Shown here: one piece after another, positions 44,867 through 53,216 of the stretch | How positions within the stretch are numbered: position 1 is the stretch's first letter | Layout of the letters: each line of letters opens with the position of its first letter | Source of the DNA: CAIWHR01 sp963734085 | GTDB taxonomy: Bacteria; Pseudomonadota; Gammaproteobacteria; Burkholderiales; Casimicrobiaceae | Direction of reading: 5' to 3' | NCBI GenBank assembly: GCA_963734085.1 | Contig: CAVTFT010000009.1 | Coordinates: 248,001 to 312,000, forward strand | DNA: 64,000 nucleotides | Made by a program: the position numbers and the translations under genes | Notes under the pieces: generated by a model | Databases searched by the model: none | Told to the model about the DNA's origin: nothing | Seen by the model: only the letters and a program-made list of their open reading frames with translations

Positions 44867-44880
44867 TTGATGCGCATCAA
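44867..44880 (-). promoter_or_regulatory. Perfect FNR/CRP-family box
   Basis: TTGATGCGCATCAA is an exact match to TTGAT-N4-ATCAA. With transcription starting near 44813 (from the CATAAT -10) its centre lies at about -60, the class I activator position for the hemerythrin operon. It overlaps the last codons of the NnrS-like gene at 44877. Confidence 0.7.
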
Positions 44881-46181
44881 GCTGCCGGCGCGGCGGAAGC
44901 CGGACCCGCCATCCGCCGCACCGCAATGACGAAGAACGCCGCGAAGGCGACGGCGCCGACGGTGCCGACGAGCGCCCCGGCACGGGCCGAGGCAGCATTG
45001 TCGGCGACGATGGCGAGCGCGAGCAGGGCAAGCCCCGCGAGATGGCAGGCGAAATGGACGGCGAGGGGTCGCTCGGCCGTCAGCGACGAGGGCGTCGGCA
45101 GCCGCCGCTTTTCACCCCGTGCGCCGCGACCCGCGTGCATCGAGGCCAGGAAGGGAACGATCCGCTGCAGGATGCCAAGCAGGAACGTGAGGAGCCAGCC
45201 GTCGATGGCGACGAGACCGAACAGCGCGGTCATGCCGTCGAACGGCACGTCGAGTGCGACGCCGAGTGCGAGAGGCAAGCTCGCGATCAGGCAGGCCCAC
45301 GCAATACGGACCAGCCGGAACGAGCGGCCGAGCTCGCGCCGAAGACCCGTGGCGAGCGCCGCGGTCATCAGCCGCAGATGCACGACCACCGCAACGCTGC
45401 CTGCGGCGATCGCGGCGATGCGCAGCGGTTGGGTGGCGACTCCGAACGCGGCGGCGCCGGCCAGCAGCAGCGCGGCGACCGCAGGCGCCAGCGATGCGAA
45501 CGCCAACCGATCGGCGGGAGCCGGCGACAGCGCGAACATCGGCACCAGGATATAGGAGAGACCCAACGCGAGCATCCCCATGAACCCGTACGCGGCGAAT
45601 GGAATATGCAGCGCAAGGGCCGTTCCACGGGCGAGACCGGGTGCACCGACGTACGTGCCGACAAGCGACACCGCGGTGCCGACGATGACGACGAGCGAAG
45701 CGAACGCAGCCCACCCGTGCGCAACGACGGCAGGCATCCCCTTCGCACCGATCAGATTGCGCGCGAGCAATATCGCGTAGACGATGAGCGCGACCACGAT
45801 CGCTCCGCCACCCGCGGCCAGCAGCACGACGACGCCCGTCCCCATGCCTGCGGCGGCGACGGCGACGCCCGGCGTGTAGATCCACCAGATGGCCGCCGTC
45901 CAGTGCGTAGCGGCGACGGGCTGCCTTGTGGCGACCGGCAGCAATTGCAGGCTCGCGCCGATGGCCGCCATCGCGAGCACGCCGAGCGTTGTCAAATGAA
46001 GCGCGGCGAGCGGCCACCCGATACCGCCGGCGAAGCGCGGCATCGTATCGGCACCCTTGATGAGCGCGATCCATGCCGCGATGTGGAACGCGACCGCGGC
46101 ACCGAAATAGCGGAAGGAAATTGACGCCGGCAGCAGGCGGCTCGTCGCCCCGGGGCGAAACGTGCCGGCGACGCCGGTCAC
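44877..46181 (-). CDS. NnrS-like polytopic membrane protein
   Basis: 434 residues with about twelve membrane helices. FGAAVAFHIAAWIALI, ALHLTTLGVLAMAAIGASLQLLPVATRQPV, ALHIPFAAYGFMGMLALGLSYILVPMF and HFACHLAGLALLALAIV place histidines within helices, the pattern of the NnrS / haem-copper-oxidase-like family. It overlaps the DUF2249 gene as ATGA. A role in NO or denitrification stress is suggested by family and neighbours, not shown. Confidence 0.72.
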   Translation of the reverse strand: MTGVAGTFRPGATSRLLPASISFRYFGAAVAFHIAAWIALIKGADTMPRFAGGIGWPLAALHLTTLGVLAMAAIGASLQLLPVATRQPVAATHWTAAIWWIYTPGVAVAAAGMGTGVVVLLAAGGGAIVVALIVYAILLARNLIGAKGMPAVVAHGWAAFASLVVIVGTAVSLVGTYVGAPGLARGTALALHIPFAAYGFMGMLALGLSYILVPMFALSPAPADRLAFASLAPAVAALLLAGAAAFGVATQPLRIAAIAAGSVAVVVHLRLMTAALATGLRRELGRSFRLVRIAWACLIASLPLALGVALDVPFDGMTALFGLVAIDGWLLTFLLGILQRIVPFLASMHAGRGARGEKRRLPTPSSLTAERPLAVHFACHLAGLALLALAIVADNAASARAGALVGTVGAVAFAAFFVIAVRRMAGPASAAPAA

Positions 46182-46477
46182 GGTGCGCGCTCGAGCTTCA
46201 GCCGCACTTCGCCGGGCTCGCCGTCGATCCGCGCGGCGGTCCAGCCGAGTTCCGCCAGTTCCGGGTAGAGCATCGTCGGATCGCGTTCGTGGTGAACGAT
46301 CACCGGCCTGGAATTATCGATCGATTCGATCAACGCGATGATCGCGACCATCGGCCCCGGCGGCGCAAGGCCGCGGACGTCGATGTGCAGTCCGTCGGCA
46401 TCGGTCCACCGGCGCCATTGCGCGAAGGGCCCGTCGATCAGCGGACCGCGCGGAGGCGTGATGCTTTCGGTCATCAT
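46178..46477 (-). CDS. DUF2249 family protein (TusA-like fold)
   Basis: 99 residues with the signature LHIDVRGLAPPGPMVAIIALIESID...VIVHHERDPTMLYPELAELGWTAARIDG. DUF2249 proteins resemble TusA and often sit beside hemerythrin, NnrS and nitrite/NO reductase genes in denitrifiers. It begins 10 bases after hcrB, so it appears to be carried on the pad-hcr transcript, and it overlaps the NnrS-like gene. Confidence 0.83.
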   Translation of the reverse strand: MMTESITPPRGPLIDGPFAQWRRWTDADGLHIDVRGLAPPGPMVAIIALIESIDNSRPVIVHHERDPTMLYPELAELGWTAARIDGEPGEVRLKLERAP

Positions 46478-46487
46478 GGCGCGGGCG

Positions 46488-47495
46488 TCAATCGGTTCCT
46501 TCGCGCGCGATGGATTCGGCGGACTGCGCGAGCGTGCGCACCAGCCGTTGCGCGAGCACCGCTGCGACCTGGCGCCGATAATTGGAATGCGTCACCGTCG
46601 TGCGCATCGGGCTCGCCTGCCTTTGGACGAGCTTGCCGATCGCGCGCTGCATTGTGTCGTCGACCGGATGACCGGTGAGCTCCGCGGTGCCTTCGACGAC
46701 GAGCGGCCGCGAATTGGTTCCCGTCAGCGCGAGTGCAAGTGCGGCGAGTACGCCATCGACGACGGTAACGCGGGCGGCAACGCCAGCCAGCGGAAAGTCG
46801 ATCGCGCCGCGAACGCGCGCCTTCCGATAGCCGGCGCGCGCGTGCGGCGGCTGTTGCGGTACGTGCACGGCTGCGACGATCTCGGCTGCGGCAAGCGTCA
46901 AGTGTCGGGCGCCGTCATCGGCGTAGAGATCGCCCAAGGGCATGCGCCGGGCGCCGCGCGGCCCGGCGATCTCGACTTCTGCGTCGAGGACCAGCAGCGC
47001 CGGCGCGAGATCGCCGGCGAACGCCGCGTGACAGTGATCGCCCTGCGGCGCGACGTGACAGGTCTCGCCGCCGTGCTTGAGGCAATAGTCGTTCGACCGC
47101 CGCCACCATTCGCTCTGGTTGTAGAAGACGCAACGGGTGTCGAGGCAGAGATTTCCGCCAACGGTGGCGACGTTACGGTGCGCCGGCGCCGCAATGCCAT
47201 TCGCCGCGTCGACGAGAACCGGCAGCATTCGCCGGATGCCGGCATCCGCGGCGAGCCGCGCCAGCGTGACGCCGGCGCCGATCATCGTGCCGCCGTCCGT
47301 CACCGCGATGTGATCGAATCCGGCGACGCCGCCGAGATCAATCAACGTTTGGGGTTTGCCGAGTCCGTCACGCAGGTTTGGCAGCAAATCCGTGCCGCCG
47401 GCCAGCAGTCGCGCCCCCGGCGCGGATGCGAGCAGCCTCGCAGCTTCCGCAAGCGTCGAAGGGTGCGCGAGCGTGAACGGTGCGATGCGTTCCAT
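46488..47495 (-). CDS. hcrB: 4-hydroxybenzoyl-CoA reductase FAD/[4Fe-4S] subunit beta
   Basis: 335 residues of the xanthine-dehydrogenase FAD-subunit family (RLLAGGTDLLPNL, RNVATVGGNLCLDTRC). It contains the HCR-specific insertion with four cysteines at positions 122, 138, 146 and 155 that bind an extra [4Fe-4S] cluster; ordinary family members lack it. That insert allows the unusual reversed electron flow toward a low-potential substrate and makes the assignment firm. It begins one base after hcrA. HCR removes the para-hydroxyl of 4-hydroxybenzoyl-CoA to give benzoyl-CoA. Confidence 0.95.
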   Translation of the reverse strand: MERIAPFTLAHPSTLAEAARLLASAPGARLLAGGTDLLPNLRDGLGKPQTLIDLGGVAGFDHIAVTDGGTMIGAGVTLARLAADAGIRRMLPVLVDAANGIAAPAHRNVATVGGNLCLDTRCVFYNQSEWWRRSNDYCLKHGGETCHVAPQGDHCHAAFAGDLAPALLVLDAEVEIAGPRGARRMPLGDLYADDGARHLTLAAAEIVAAVHVPQQPPHARAGYRKARVRGAIDFPLAGVAARVTVVDGVLAALALALTGTNSRPLVVEGTAELTGHPVDDTMQRAIGKLVQRQASPMRTTVTHSNYRRQVAAVLAQRLVRTLAQSAESIAREGTD

Positions 47496-47496
47496 C

Positions 47497-49866
47497 TCAG
47501 ACCTCGACCATCGCGTTCTTGCCGGAGGTCTTCTGCAGACGCAATGCCCGTCGCCGCGCGGTGATCGCTTCCAGCAGGCGATCCGGCGACGCCGGCAATT
47601 CGGTCAGCCGCAAGCCGGTCGCGTCGGCGATCGCGTTCGTGAGCGCGGGCAGGAAGCCTGACAGCGCGCCTTCCCCCGCTTCCTTCGCGCCGAACGGACC
47701 GTTGGGATCCGGCGCCTCGACGATGTACGTCTCGATCGGCGGCGACTCGACGATCGTCGGCACGCGATAGTCGAGGAGATTCGCGCGGAGCGGCAGCCCG
47801 TCGTGGTATTGCGTTTCCTCGGACAGCGCCTGGCCCATTCCCATCCAGACCGAACCCTGGATCTGGCCTTCGACGGCCAGCGGATTGATCGCGCGGCCGC
47901 AATCGTGCGCGACCCAGACGCGCTCGACGCTGACCATGCCGGTTTCCTCGTCGACGACGACCTCGACCACCTGTGCCGCGTACGAAAAGCCGGGGCTCGA
48001 TCCGACCGCAGCGCCCTTGAATTTGCCGCCCTGCGTTTCCGGCGGCGTCGACCAGATCCCCTTGACCGTCAGCGTGCCGGCGTCGGCAAGCGCCGCAGCG
48101 ACGACCTCCTTGTAGGTGAGCGTGCGGTCGGTGCCGGCGACGCGGAAAGTCTCGCCGAGGCATTCGATGTCGTCGCCGGCGACTTCGAGCCGGCGCGCGG
48201 CGGCGGCAATGAGCGCCTGCCGCAATTCGCGCGCGGCGCCGATCGCCGCGTTGCCGACCATGAACGACACGCGCGACGAATACGAGCCGTTGTCCTTCGG
48301 TGTGACGACGCTGTCGTTGGCGACGACGGTCAGCCGCTCGATCGATAGGCCGAGCACTTCGGCCACGGCTTGCGCGAGCAGCGTCGAGGATCCCTGCCCG
48401 ATGTCGGCGGCGCCGGTCAGCACGGTGATGCCGCCGTCGAAATCGAGCTTGAGGTTGACCACCGCGTGCGGCTCGCCGGTCCAGTGGACGGGCTTCGCCG
48501 ACCCGCTCACGTAATGCGAACACGCCATGCCGAGCCCGCGTCCGCGCGGCAGGTTGCCGTGCCGCTCGCGCCATCCCGATGCGTGCTCGACGATGTCGAG
48601 GCACTCGGGCAGTCCGTACGAATTGACCTGCAGATCGTTGATCGTCCGGTGTGGCACCGGCAGCAGGCTGGCGCGCCGGACCGCGAACGGATCGAGCGCC
48701 AATTCAGCGGCCATCCGGTCCAGCATCGACTCGAACGCGTGGCGAACGTCGACCGAGCCGTGGCCGCGCATCGCGCCGTTCGGCGGGGTATTGCTGTAGA
48801 CGCGGAGCCCGTGGTACTTGCAGGCCGGCAGCCGGTAGAGCGCATGCAGCAGCGCGCCGGCGTAGAGGATCGTCACCAGCCCATAGCCTGCATAGCCGCC
48901 GCCGCGCTGGACAACCTCGCAATCGACGGCGGTGAGCGCGCCCGCTTTCGTCATACCGATCTTCAACCGGACGTCGGTCTCGGGCCGGCCGCGATGCGTG
49001 AGGAAGCATTCCTCGCGTGTGAGCTCGAGCTTGACGGTGCCGCCGGCGGCGCGCGCGAGAAGTCCCGCGATGATCTCGAAATTCAGCGTTTCGGTCCGAT
49101 GGCCGAAGCCGCCGCCGACGAACGGCTTCACCACGCGGATCCGCGATTCGTCCATCCCAAGGCAGCGGGCGAGCGCGAGATGCACGTAATAGGGAACCTG
49201 CGTCACCGAATGCAGAGTCAGCCGGCCGCGTTCGGGATCGTACTCGGCGAGCGCCGCGTTCGGCTCCATCATCGCGTGCGTAACCTCGGCATAGTGGAAG
49301 CGCTCCTCGCGCACGAGGTCCGCCGCGGCAAAGCCCGCGTCGACGTCGCCGAAGACGTGATCGACTTCGCGTTCGACGTTGCCCGGCTTGTTCGCGTGGA
49401 GGGCAATGGCGTCGGGTGCGCGCGCGGCCGCGGCGTCGAAATAGGCGGGAAGCGGCTCGATATCGACCTCGATCAGGTCGAGCGCCGCACGTGCCGTCGC
49501 CGCATCGTCGGCTGCCACCGCGGCGATCGGCTCGCCGCGGTAGCGGACGCGCCCGCGTGCCAGCGGGAATTCGTTTTGCGCAACGGGAATGACGCCGTAC
49601 GCAATGCCGCAGTCCTCGCCGGTGATCACCGCGCGAACGCCCGGCAACGCGCGGGCCGCCTCCGCGTCGATGCTGTGAATGATGCCGTGCGCGGCGGGAC
49701 TCCGCAGGATCGCGCCGACGAGCGCGCCCGGCGCCGGCAGATCCGCCGTGTAGCGCGCCCGGCCCGTCACCTTCTCGACGCCGTCGATCAAGGGCTGGCG
49801 CACGCCAATCGCGGTGCCGGGCTTGTGCGGCGCCGTCATCGTTTCGCGTCTTCCGCCGTCGTTCAT
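47497..49866 (-). CDS. hcrA: 4-hydroxybenzoyl-CoA reductase molybdenum subunit alpha
   Basis: 789 residues from ATG 49866, which overlaps the hcrC stop as ATGA and has GGAAGAG before it; MTAPHK at 49839 is an alternative. The large aldehyde-oxidase/xanthine-dehydrogenase fold shows QPLIDGVEKVTGRARYTADLP, VKPFVGGGFGHRTETLNFE, GAMRGHGSVDVRHAFESMLD, the cofactor contact DIGQGSSTLLAQAVAEVLG and the C-terminal PNGPFGAKEAGEGAL with the catalytic Glu. It binds molybdopterin cytosine dinucleotide and 4-hydroxybenzoyl-CoA. Confidence 0.93.
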   Translation of the reverse strand: MNDGGRRETMTAPHKPGTAIGVRQPLIDGVEKVTGRARYTADLPAPGALVGAILRSPAAHGIIHSIDAEAARALPGVRAVITGEDCGIAYGVIPVAQNEFPLARGRVRYRGEPIAAVAADDAATARAALDLIEVDIEPLPAYFDAAAARAPDAIALHANKPGNVEREVDHVFGDVDAGFAAADLVREERFHYAEVTHAMMEPNAALAEYDPERGRLTLHSVTQVPYYVHLALARCLGMDESRIRVVKPFVGGGFGHRTETLNFEIIAGLLARAAGGTVKLELTREECFLTHRGRPETDVRLKIGMTKAGALTAVDCEVVQRGGGYAGYGLVTILYAGALLHALYRLPACKYHGLRVYSNTPPNGAMRGHGSVDVRHAFESMLDRMAAELALDPFAVRRASLLPVPHRTINDLQVNSYGLPECLDIVEHASGWRERHGNLPRGRGLGMACSHYVSGSAKPVHWTGEPHAVVNLKLDFDGGITVLTGAADIGQGSSTLLAQAVAEVLGLSIERLTVVANDSVVTPKDNGSYSSRVSFMVGNAAIGAARELRQALIAAAARRLEVAGDDIECLGETFRVAGTDRTLTYKEVVAAALADAGTLTVKGIWSTPPETQGGKFKGAAVGSSPGFSYAAQVVEVVVDEETGMVSVERVWVAHDCGRAINPLAVEGQIQGSVWMGMGQALSEETQYHDGLPLRANLLDYRVPTIVESPPIETYIVEAPDPNGPFGAKEAGEGALSGFLPALTNAIADATGLRLTELPASPDRLLEAITARRRALRLQKTSGKNAMVEV

Positions 49867-50342
49867 CGCTCTTCCGTCGCGGGAATCGCGGCGGCCTCGA
49901 CTGCCTCGATGATTTTCACGTAACCGGTGCAGCGACAGAGATTCCCCGACAGCGCCTCGCGGATCTCCGTCTCGTTTGGCGCGGGATTCCGACGCAGCAA
50001 CGCCTCGGCTGCCATGATCATTCCCGGCGTGCAAAAGCCGCATTGGGTGCCGAGCTTCTCGTGGAACGCCGCCTGCAGCCGGCTCATCCGACCTGCGTCG
50101 GCCAGGCTTTCGATCGTCTCGACTTGCCTGCCGGCACAGCGCGCGGCGAGCGTGATGCACGCGAGTCGCGGCTCGCCGTCGACGAGGACGGTGCAGGCGC
50201 CGCATTCGCCGCCGTCGCAGCCTCGCTTGGTGCCGGTGAGCGCCAGGTCTTCGCGCAGATAATCGAGCAGCAGCAGCGAGTCGGCGATCGCGTCCTCGCG
50301 GCGGCGACCGTTGACCGTCAACGTGATGACGCGCTTGGCCAT
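49863..50342 (-). CDS. hcrC: 4-hydroxybenzoyl-CoA reductase 2Fe-2S subunit gamma
   Basis: 159 residues. The plant-type [2Fe-2S] ligands are Cys 42, 47, 50 and 62 (GCDGGECGACTVLVDGEPRLAC); the second cluster uses Cys 101, 104, 136 and 138 (CGFCTPGM and NLCRCTGY). This is the small Fe-S subunit of xanthine-dehydrogenase-type enzymes. It opens the hcrC-hcrA-hcrB unit, 12 bases after the ligase gene, and overlaps hcrA. Confidence 0.93.
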   Translation of the reverse strand: MAKRVITLTVNGRRREDAIADSLLLLDYLREDLALTGTKRGCDGGECGACTVLVDGEPRLACITLAARCAGRQVETIESLADAGRMSRLQAAFHEKLGTQCGFCTPGMIMAAEALLRRNPAPNETEIREALSGNLCRCTGYVKIIEAVEAAAIPATEER

Positions 50343-50354
50343 TCCGTGGAAATC

Positions 50355-51704
50355 TCAGCTCGCCTTCGGCCGCAGGTCGCGCACGCGGACGGCCTTGCCC
50401 TGCGAGCGCGGAATCGTGCCGGGTTGCTTCACCACGACGTCGGTGGTGATGCCGATCAGCGACTTGATGTGATGAGCGACGCGATCCGCGATGCGATCGA
50501 ACGCGCGCGGCTCGATGCCCGGCTGCGCTTCGACTTCGACCGTCACCGCGTCGAGGCTGCCGCGGCGCTCGACGACGAGCTGGTAGTGCGGCGCGATGTC
50601 GGGCAGCCCGACCAGCACCGCCTCTACCTGCGACGGATACACGTTGACGCCGCGGATGATCAGCATGTCGTCGTTGCGGCCGGTGATTCGCAGGATGCGC
50701 AGGTGCGTCCGCCCGCAATCACAAGGTGCGGTCGTGATTTTTGTGATGTCGCGCGTCCGGTAACGCAGCATCGGCAGCGCCTGCTTGGTCAGCGTCGTGA
50801 TGACGAGCTCGCCCGGCTGCCCCTCGGGCACCGTTTCGCCGGACTCCGGATCGATCACCTCGAACAGGAAGTGGTCCTCCCAGCCGTGCAGGCCGGCCTT
50901 GCAGTCGCACTCGCACGCGACGCCCGGCCCCATGATCTCGGACAGACCGTAGATGTCGACGGCAGAAAGACCCAGGCGCGCCTCGATCTCCCGCCGCATC
51001 GCGTCGCTCCACGGCTCGGCACCGAACAGCCCGACCTCGAGCGCGCTCTTGCGCAGATCGACGCCCTGCTTTTCGGCAACCTCGGCGATCGCCAGCGCGT
51101 ATGACGGCGTCGCGCATAGCACGCGCGCGCCGAAATCGACGATCAACGCCACCTGGCGCTCGGTCGAGCCGCCCGACATCGGCACCACGACCGCGCCCAG
51201 GCGCTCCGCGCCGTAGTGCGCGCCGAGCCCGCCGGTGAACAGGCCATAGCCGTACGCGTTGTGGACGACGTCGCCGGGCCGCGCGCCTGCGCACGCCATC
51301 GAGCGCGCCATCAGCTCCGCCCACGTCGCAAGGTCGTCCTGCGTGTAGCCCACGACGGTCGGTTTTCCGGTGGTCCCCGACGACGCGTGCAGGCGCGCGA
51401 GCGCGCTCACCGGCCGCGCGAACAAGCCGAACGGGTAGTGGTCGCGCAGGTCTGATTTCAGCGTGAACGTGAGCCGCCGGACATCGTCGAGGCGGTGAAA
51501 GTCCTCCGGAGTCGCGCCGATCGCGTCGAGTCGCGCGCGATGGAGCGGGACGTGATCGTACGCATTGCGCAACGTCGCACGCAGGCGTTCCAGCTGCAAT
51601 GCGGCGAGCCGCTCGCGCGGCAGCGTCTCGACGTCGGGCTGGAAGCCATGACGCAAGGTTGCACCGGTGCCGATCCCCACTTCCGCCATCGTCGTTGCAC
51701 CCAT
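50355..51704 (-). CDS. padJ: Phenylacetate-CoA ligase
   Basis: 449 residues from ATG 51704 with GGAGG upstream. Motifs are LHASSGTTGKPTVVGYTQDDL (~106-126), NAYGYGLFTGGLGAHYGAERLGAVVVPMSGG, VDIYGLSEIMGPGVACEC, the hinge RITGRNDDMLIIRGVNVYPSQVE and the C-terminal TIPRSQGKAVRVRDLR, all of the PaaK family. It activates phenylacetate to phenylacetyl-CoA. Its place between padBCD and hcr fits the anaerobic phenylacetate route, but a hydroxylated arylacetate or benzoate substrate cannot be excluded. Confidence 0.88.
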   Translation of the reverse strand: MGATTMAEVGIGTGATLRHGFQPDVETLPRERLAALQLERLRATLRNAYDHVPLHRARLDAIGATPEDFHRLDDVRRLTFTLKSDLRDHYPFGLFARPVSALARLHASSGTTGKPTVVGYTQDDLATWAELMARSMACAGARPGDVVHNAYGYGLFTGGLGAHYGAERLGAVVVPMSGGSTERQVALIVDFGARVLCATPSYALAIAEVAEKQGVDLRKSALEVGLFGAEPWSDAMRREIEARLGLSAVDIYGLSEIMGPGVACECDCKAGLHGWEDHFLFEVIDPESGETVPEGQPGELVITTLTKQALPMLRYRTRDITKITTAPCDCGRTHLRILRITGRNDDMLIIRGVNVYPSQVEAVLVGLPDIAPHYQLVVERRGSLDAVTVEVEAQPGIEPRAFDRIADRVAHHIKSLIGITTDVVVKQPGTIPRSQGKAVRVRDLRPKAS

Positions 51705-51723
51705 AAAGCCTCCGACTTCGATA

Positions 51724-52569
51724 TCAGGGCCGCGCGCCGCGCACGGGCAGATGCGACAGTGCGAAGCCCTGGTTGAACCCGGCACGCGTCACCAGCGTGA
51801 GTTTGAAATACGAGCCCGCGAGAAGCGCCGCGAGTCCGGCTGCGGCCGCCACGGCGAGAATCTGTTGCCCGGCGATGATCCCTGTGCCGATCACTGCGAT
51901 GAGAACCAGCGGCAGGAGCGTTCCGGCGAGCTGCAGCACGCGTCCCGCGCGATCGAGTGCGGCGTTCGCAGGTGACGCGAGCGTACCGTCGACCCGCCGA
52001 CGATACGCGAACCAGACGAGCACGCGCGCGATCACGAACACACCGAACGCCGCCGTCAGCGATTCCGTTGCCGCACCGTGCAGCGGCGCGGTCAGGAGGA
52101 ACACGCCGCCGCCTTCGGTCAACGCCGTCGCCACGATCAGCGGCACGAGGAGCGGCTCGCGCCACGCCGGGATGCCTTTGGCCGCCTGCAGCATGCGGCC
52201 CTGGCAGAAGACGAAAACCAAGGCGAGCACCGCCGCGATCGGAATGCCCGCGGAGACGCCCGCGGCCGCGCCGAGCCCGGCGGGAAAGAGCAGCGCCGCG
52301 GTGAACGCTTCGCGCGACATCCACGACGTGCGCGGATTGAAGAGGACGTTGATCGCGCGCCACGGCCGGCCGAGCTCCAGGAATACGCAGAAAAGACCGG
52401 CGCCGACGAGCGCGAGCCCCGCGAGCATCAACCCCGTCAACGCCGGACCTTGGGCGCCCGAGAGCGCCGCAAACACGATCAGGCCCGCACCGGCGCCACC
52501 GCCGATGAAATTGCCGGCAGCGCGCGCGTCCCAGCTCGTCTGTTGCCAGGGATTAGGGCCGAAGCTCAT
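51724..52569 (-). CDS. padD: Phenylacetyl-CoA:acceptor oxidoreductase membrane anchor PadD
   Basis: 281 residues, about eight membrane helices, DmsC/NrfD-type anchor: WDARAAGNFIGGGAGAGLIVF, ELGRPWRAINVLFNPRTSWMSREAFTAALLFPAG, FKLTLVTRAGFNQGFALSHLPVRG. The closing segment is typical of PadD. It passes electrons from the PadBC catalytic module to quinone at the inner membrane. It overlaps padC as ATGA and precedes the ligase by 19 bases. Confidence 0.87.
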   Translation of the reverse strand: MSFGPNPWQQTSWDARAAGNFIGGGAGAGLIVFAALSGAQGPALTGLMLAGLALVGAGLFCVFLELGRPWRAINVLFNPRTSWMSREAFTAALLFPAGLGAAAGVSAGIPIAAVLALVFVFCQGRMLQAAKGIPAWREPLLVPLIVATALTEGGGVFLLTAPLHGAATESLTAAFGVFVIARVLVWFAYRRRVDGTLASPANAALDRAGRVLQLAGTLLPLVLIAVIGTGIIAGQQILAVAAAAGLAALLAGSYFKLTLVTRAGFNQGFALSHLPVRGARP

Positions 52570-53216
52570 GCCAGTTCCTTGTCCCAGACGTAGTAGAAAC
52601 CGGGTCCGGTACCGAGCTCCTCATGCATCCGGAAATGCCGGTTCTTTGCGAGCACCTGCGACACCGGGCTTTCGGGATCGTCGAGATCGCCGAACGTCAT
52701 CGCTTTCGAGATGCAGGCGTTGACGCACGCCGGCGTCGCTTCGGGATCGACGCCGGGCACCTGCCCGTTCGCAAGCCCCGCGTCGATGCGATCCACACAG
52801 AACGTGCACTTGGTCGCGACGCCGAGCCGCGCGTCGTCGCGCCGCTCGATTTCGTTGTCCATCGGTGCCCCATAGGCGAACGTCGGCTTCAACGTCTTGT
52901 AGCGCGCCTGGTACGGACACGCGATCGCGCAGTACGCGCAGCCGATGCAGAGGTCGTAGTCGATGGTGACAATGCCGTCGGCGCGCTTTTTCGTCGCCTT
53001 GGACGGGCAGACCGTCATGCACGGCGGGTCGTCGCAGTGCTGACAACCGACCGGCACGAACGCGCGATGGACCTCGGGATACTCGCCGAATTCCATGTCG
53101 AGCACGCGCCGCCACTGGACTTCCGGCGGCGTCGCGTTCGCATGCCGGCACGCCGCGGTGCACGTCTGGCATCCGACGCAGCGGCGCAGGTCGGCGACCA
53201 TCGCCCAGCGGGTCAT
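52566..53216 (-). CDS. padC: Phenylacetyl-CoA:acceptor oxidoreductase Fe-S subunit PadC
   Basis: 216 residues with four [4Fe-4S] motifs in DmsB order: CVGCQTCTAAC (~14-24), CQHCDDPPCMTVC, CIGCAYCAIACPYQAR and CTFCVDRID...CVNAC. WRRVLDMEFGEYPEVHRAFVPVGC is the usual sequence between the first two. The start overlaps the padB stop as ATGA; the longer upstream frame is antisense to nothing useful and lies within padB. It wires the molybdenum subunit to the membrane anchor. Confidence 0.92.
   Translation of the reverse strand: MTRWAMVADLRRCVGCQTCTAACRHANATPPEVQWRRVLDMEFGEYPEVHRAFVPVGCQHCDDPPCMTVCPSKATKKRADGIVTIDYDLCIGCAYCAIACPYQARYKTLKPTFAYGAPMDNEIERRDDARLGVATKCTFCVDRIDAGLANGQVPGVDPEATPACVNACISKAMTFGDLDDPESPVSQVLAKNRHFRMHEELGTGPGFYYVWDKELA

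Noticed and set aside
49870..50718. N-terminal extension of the hcrA frame to 50718 (1073 residues in all)
   Set aside because: The extension is antisense-like sequence running through hcrC in another frame; HcrA homologues start at the position equivalent to 49866 or 49839.
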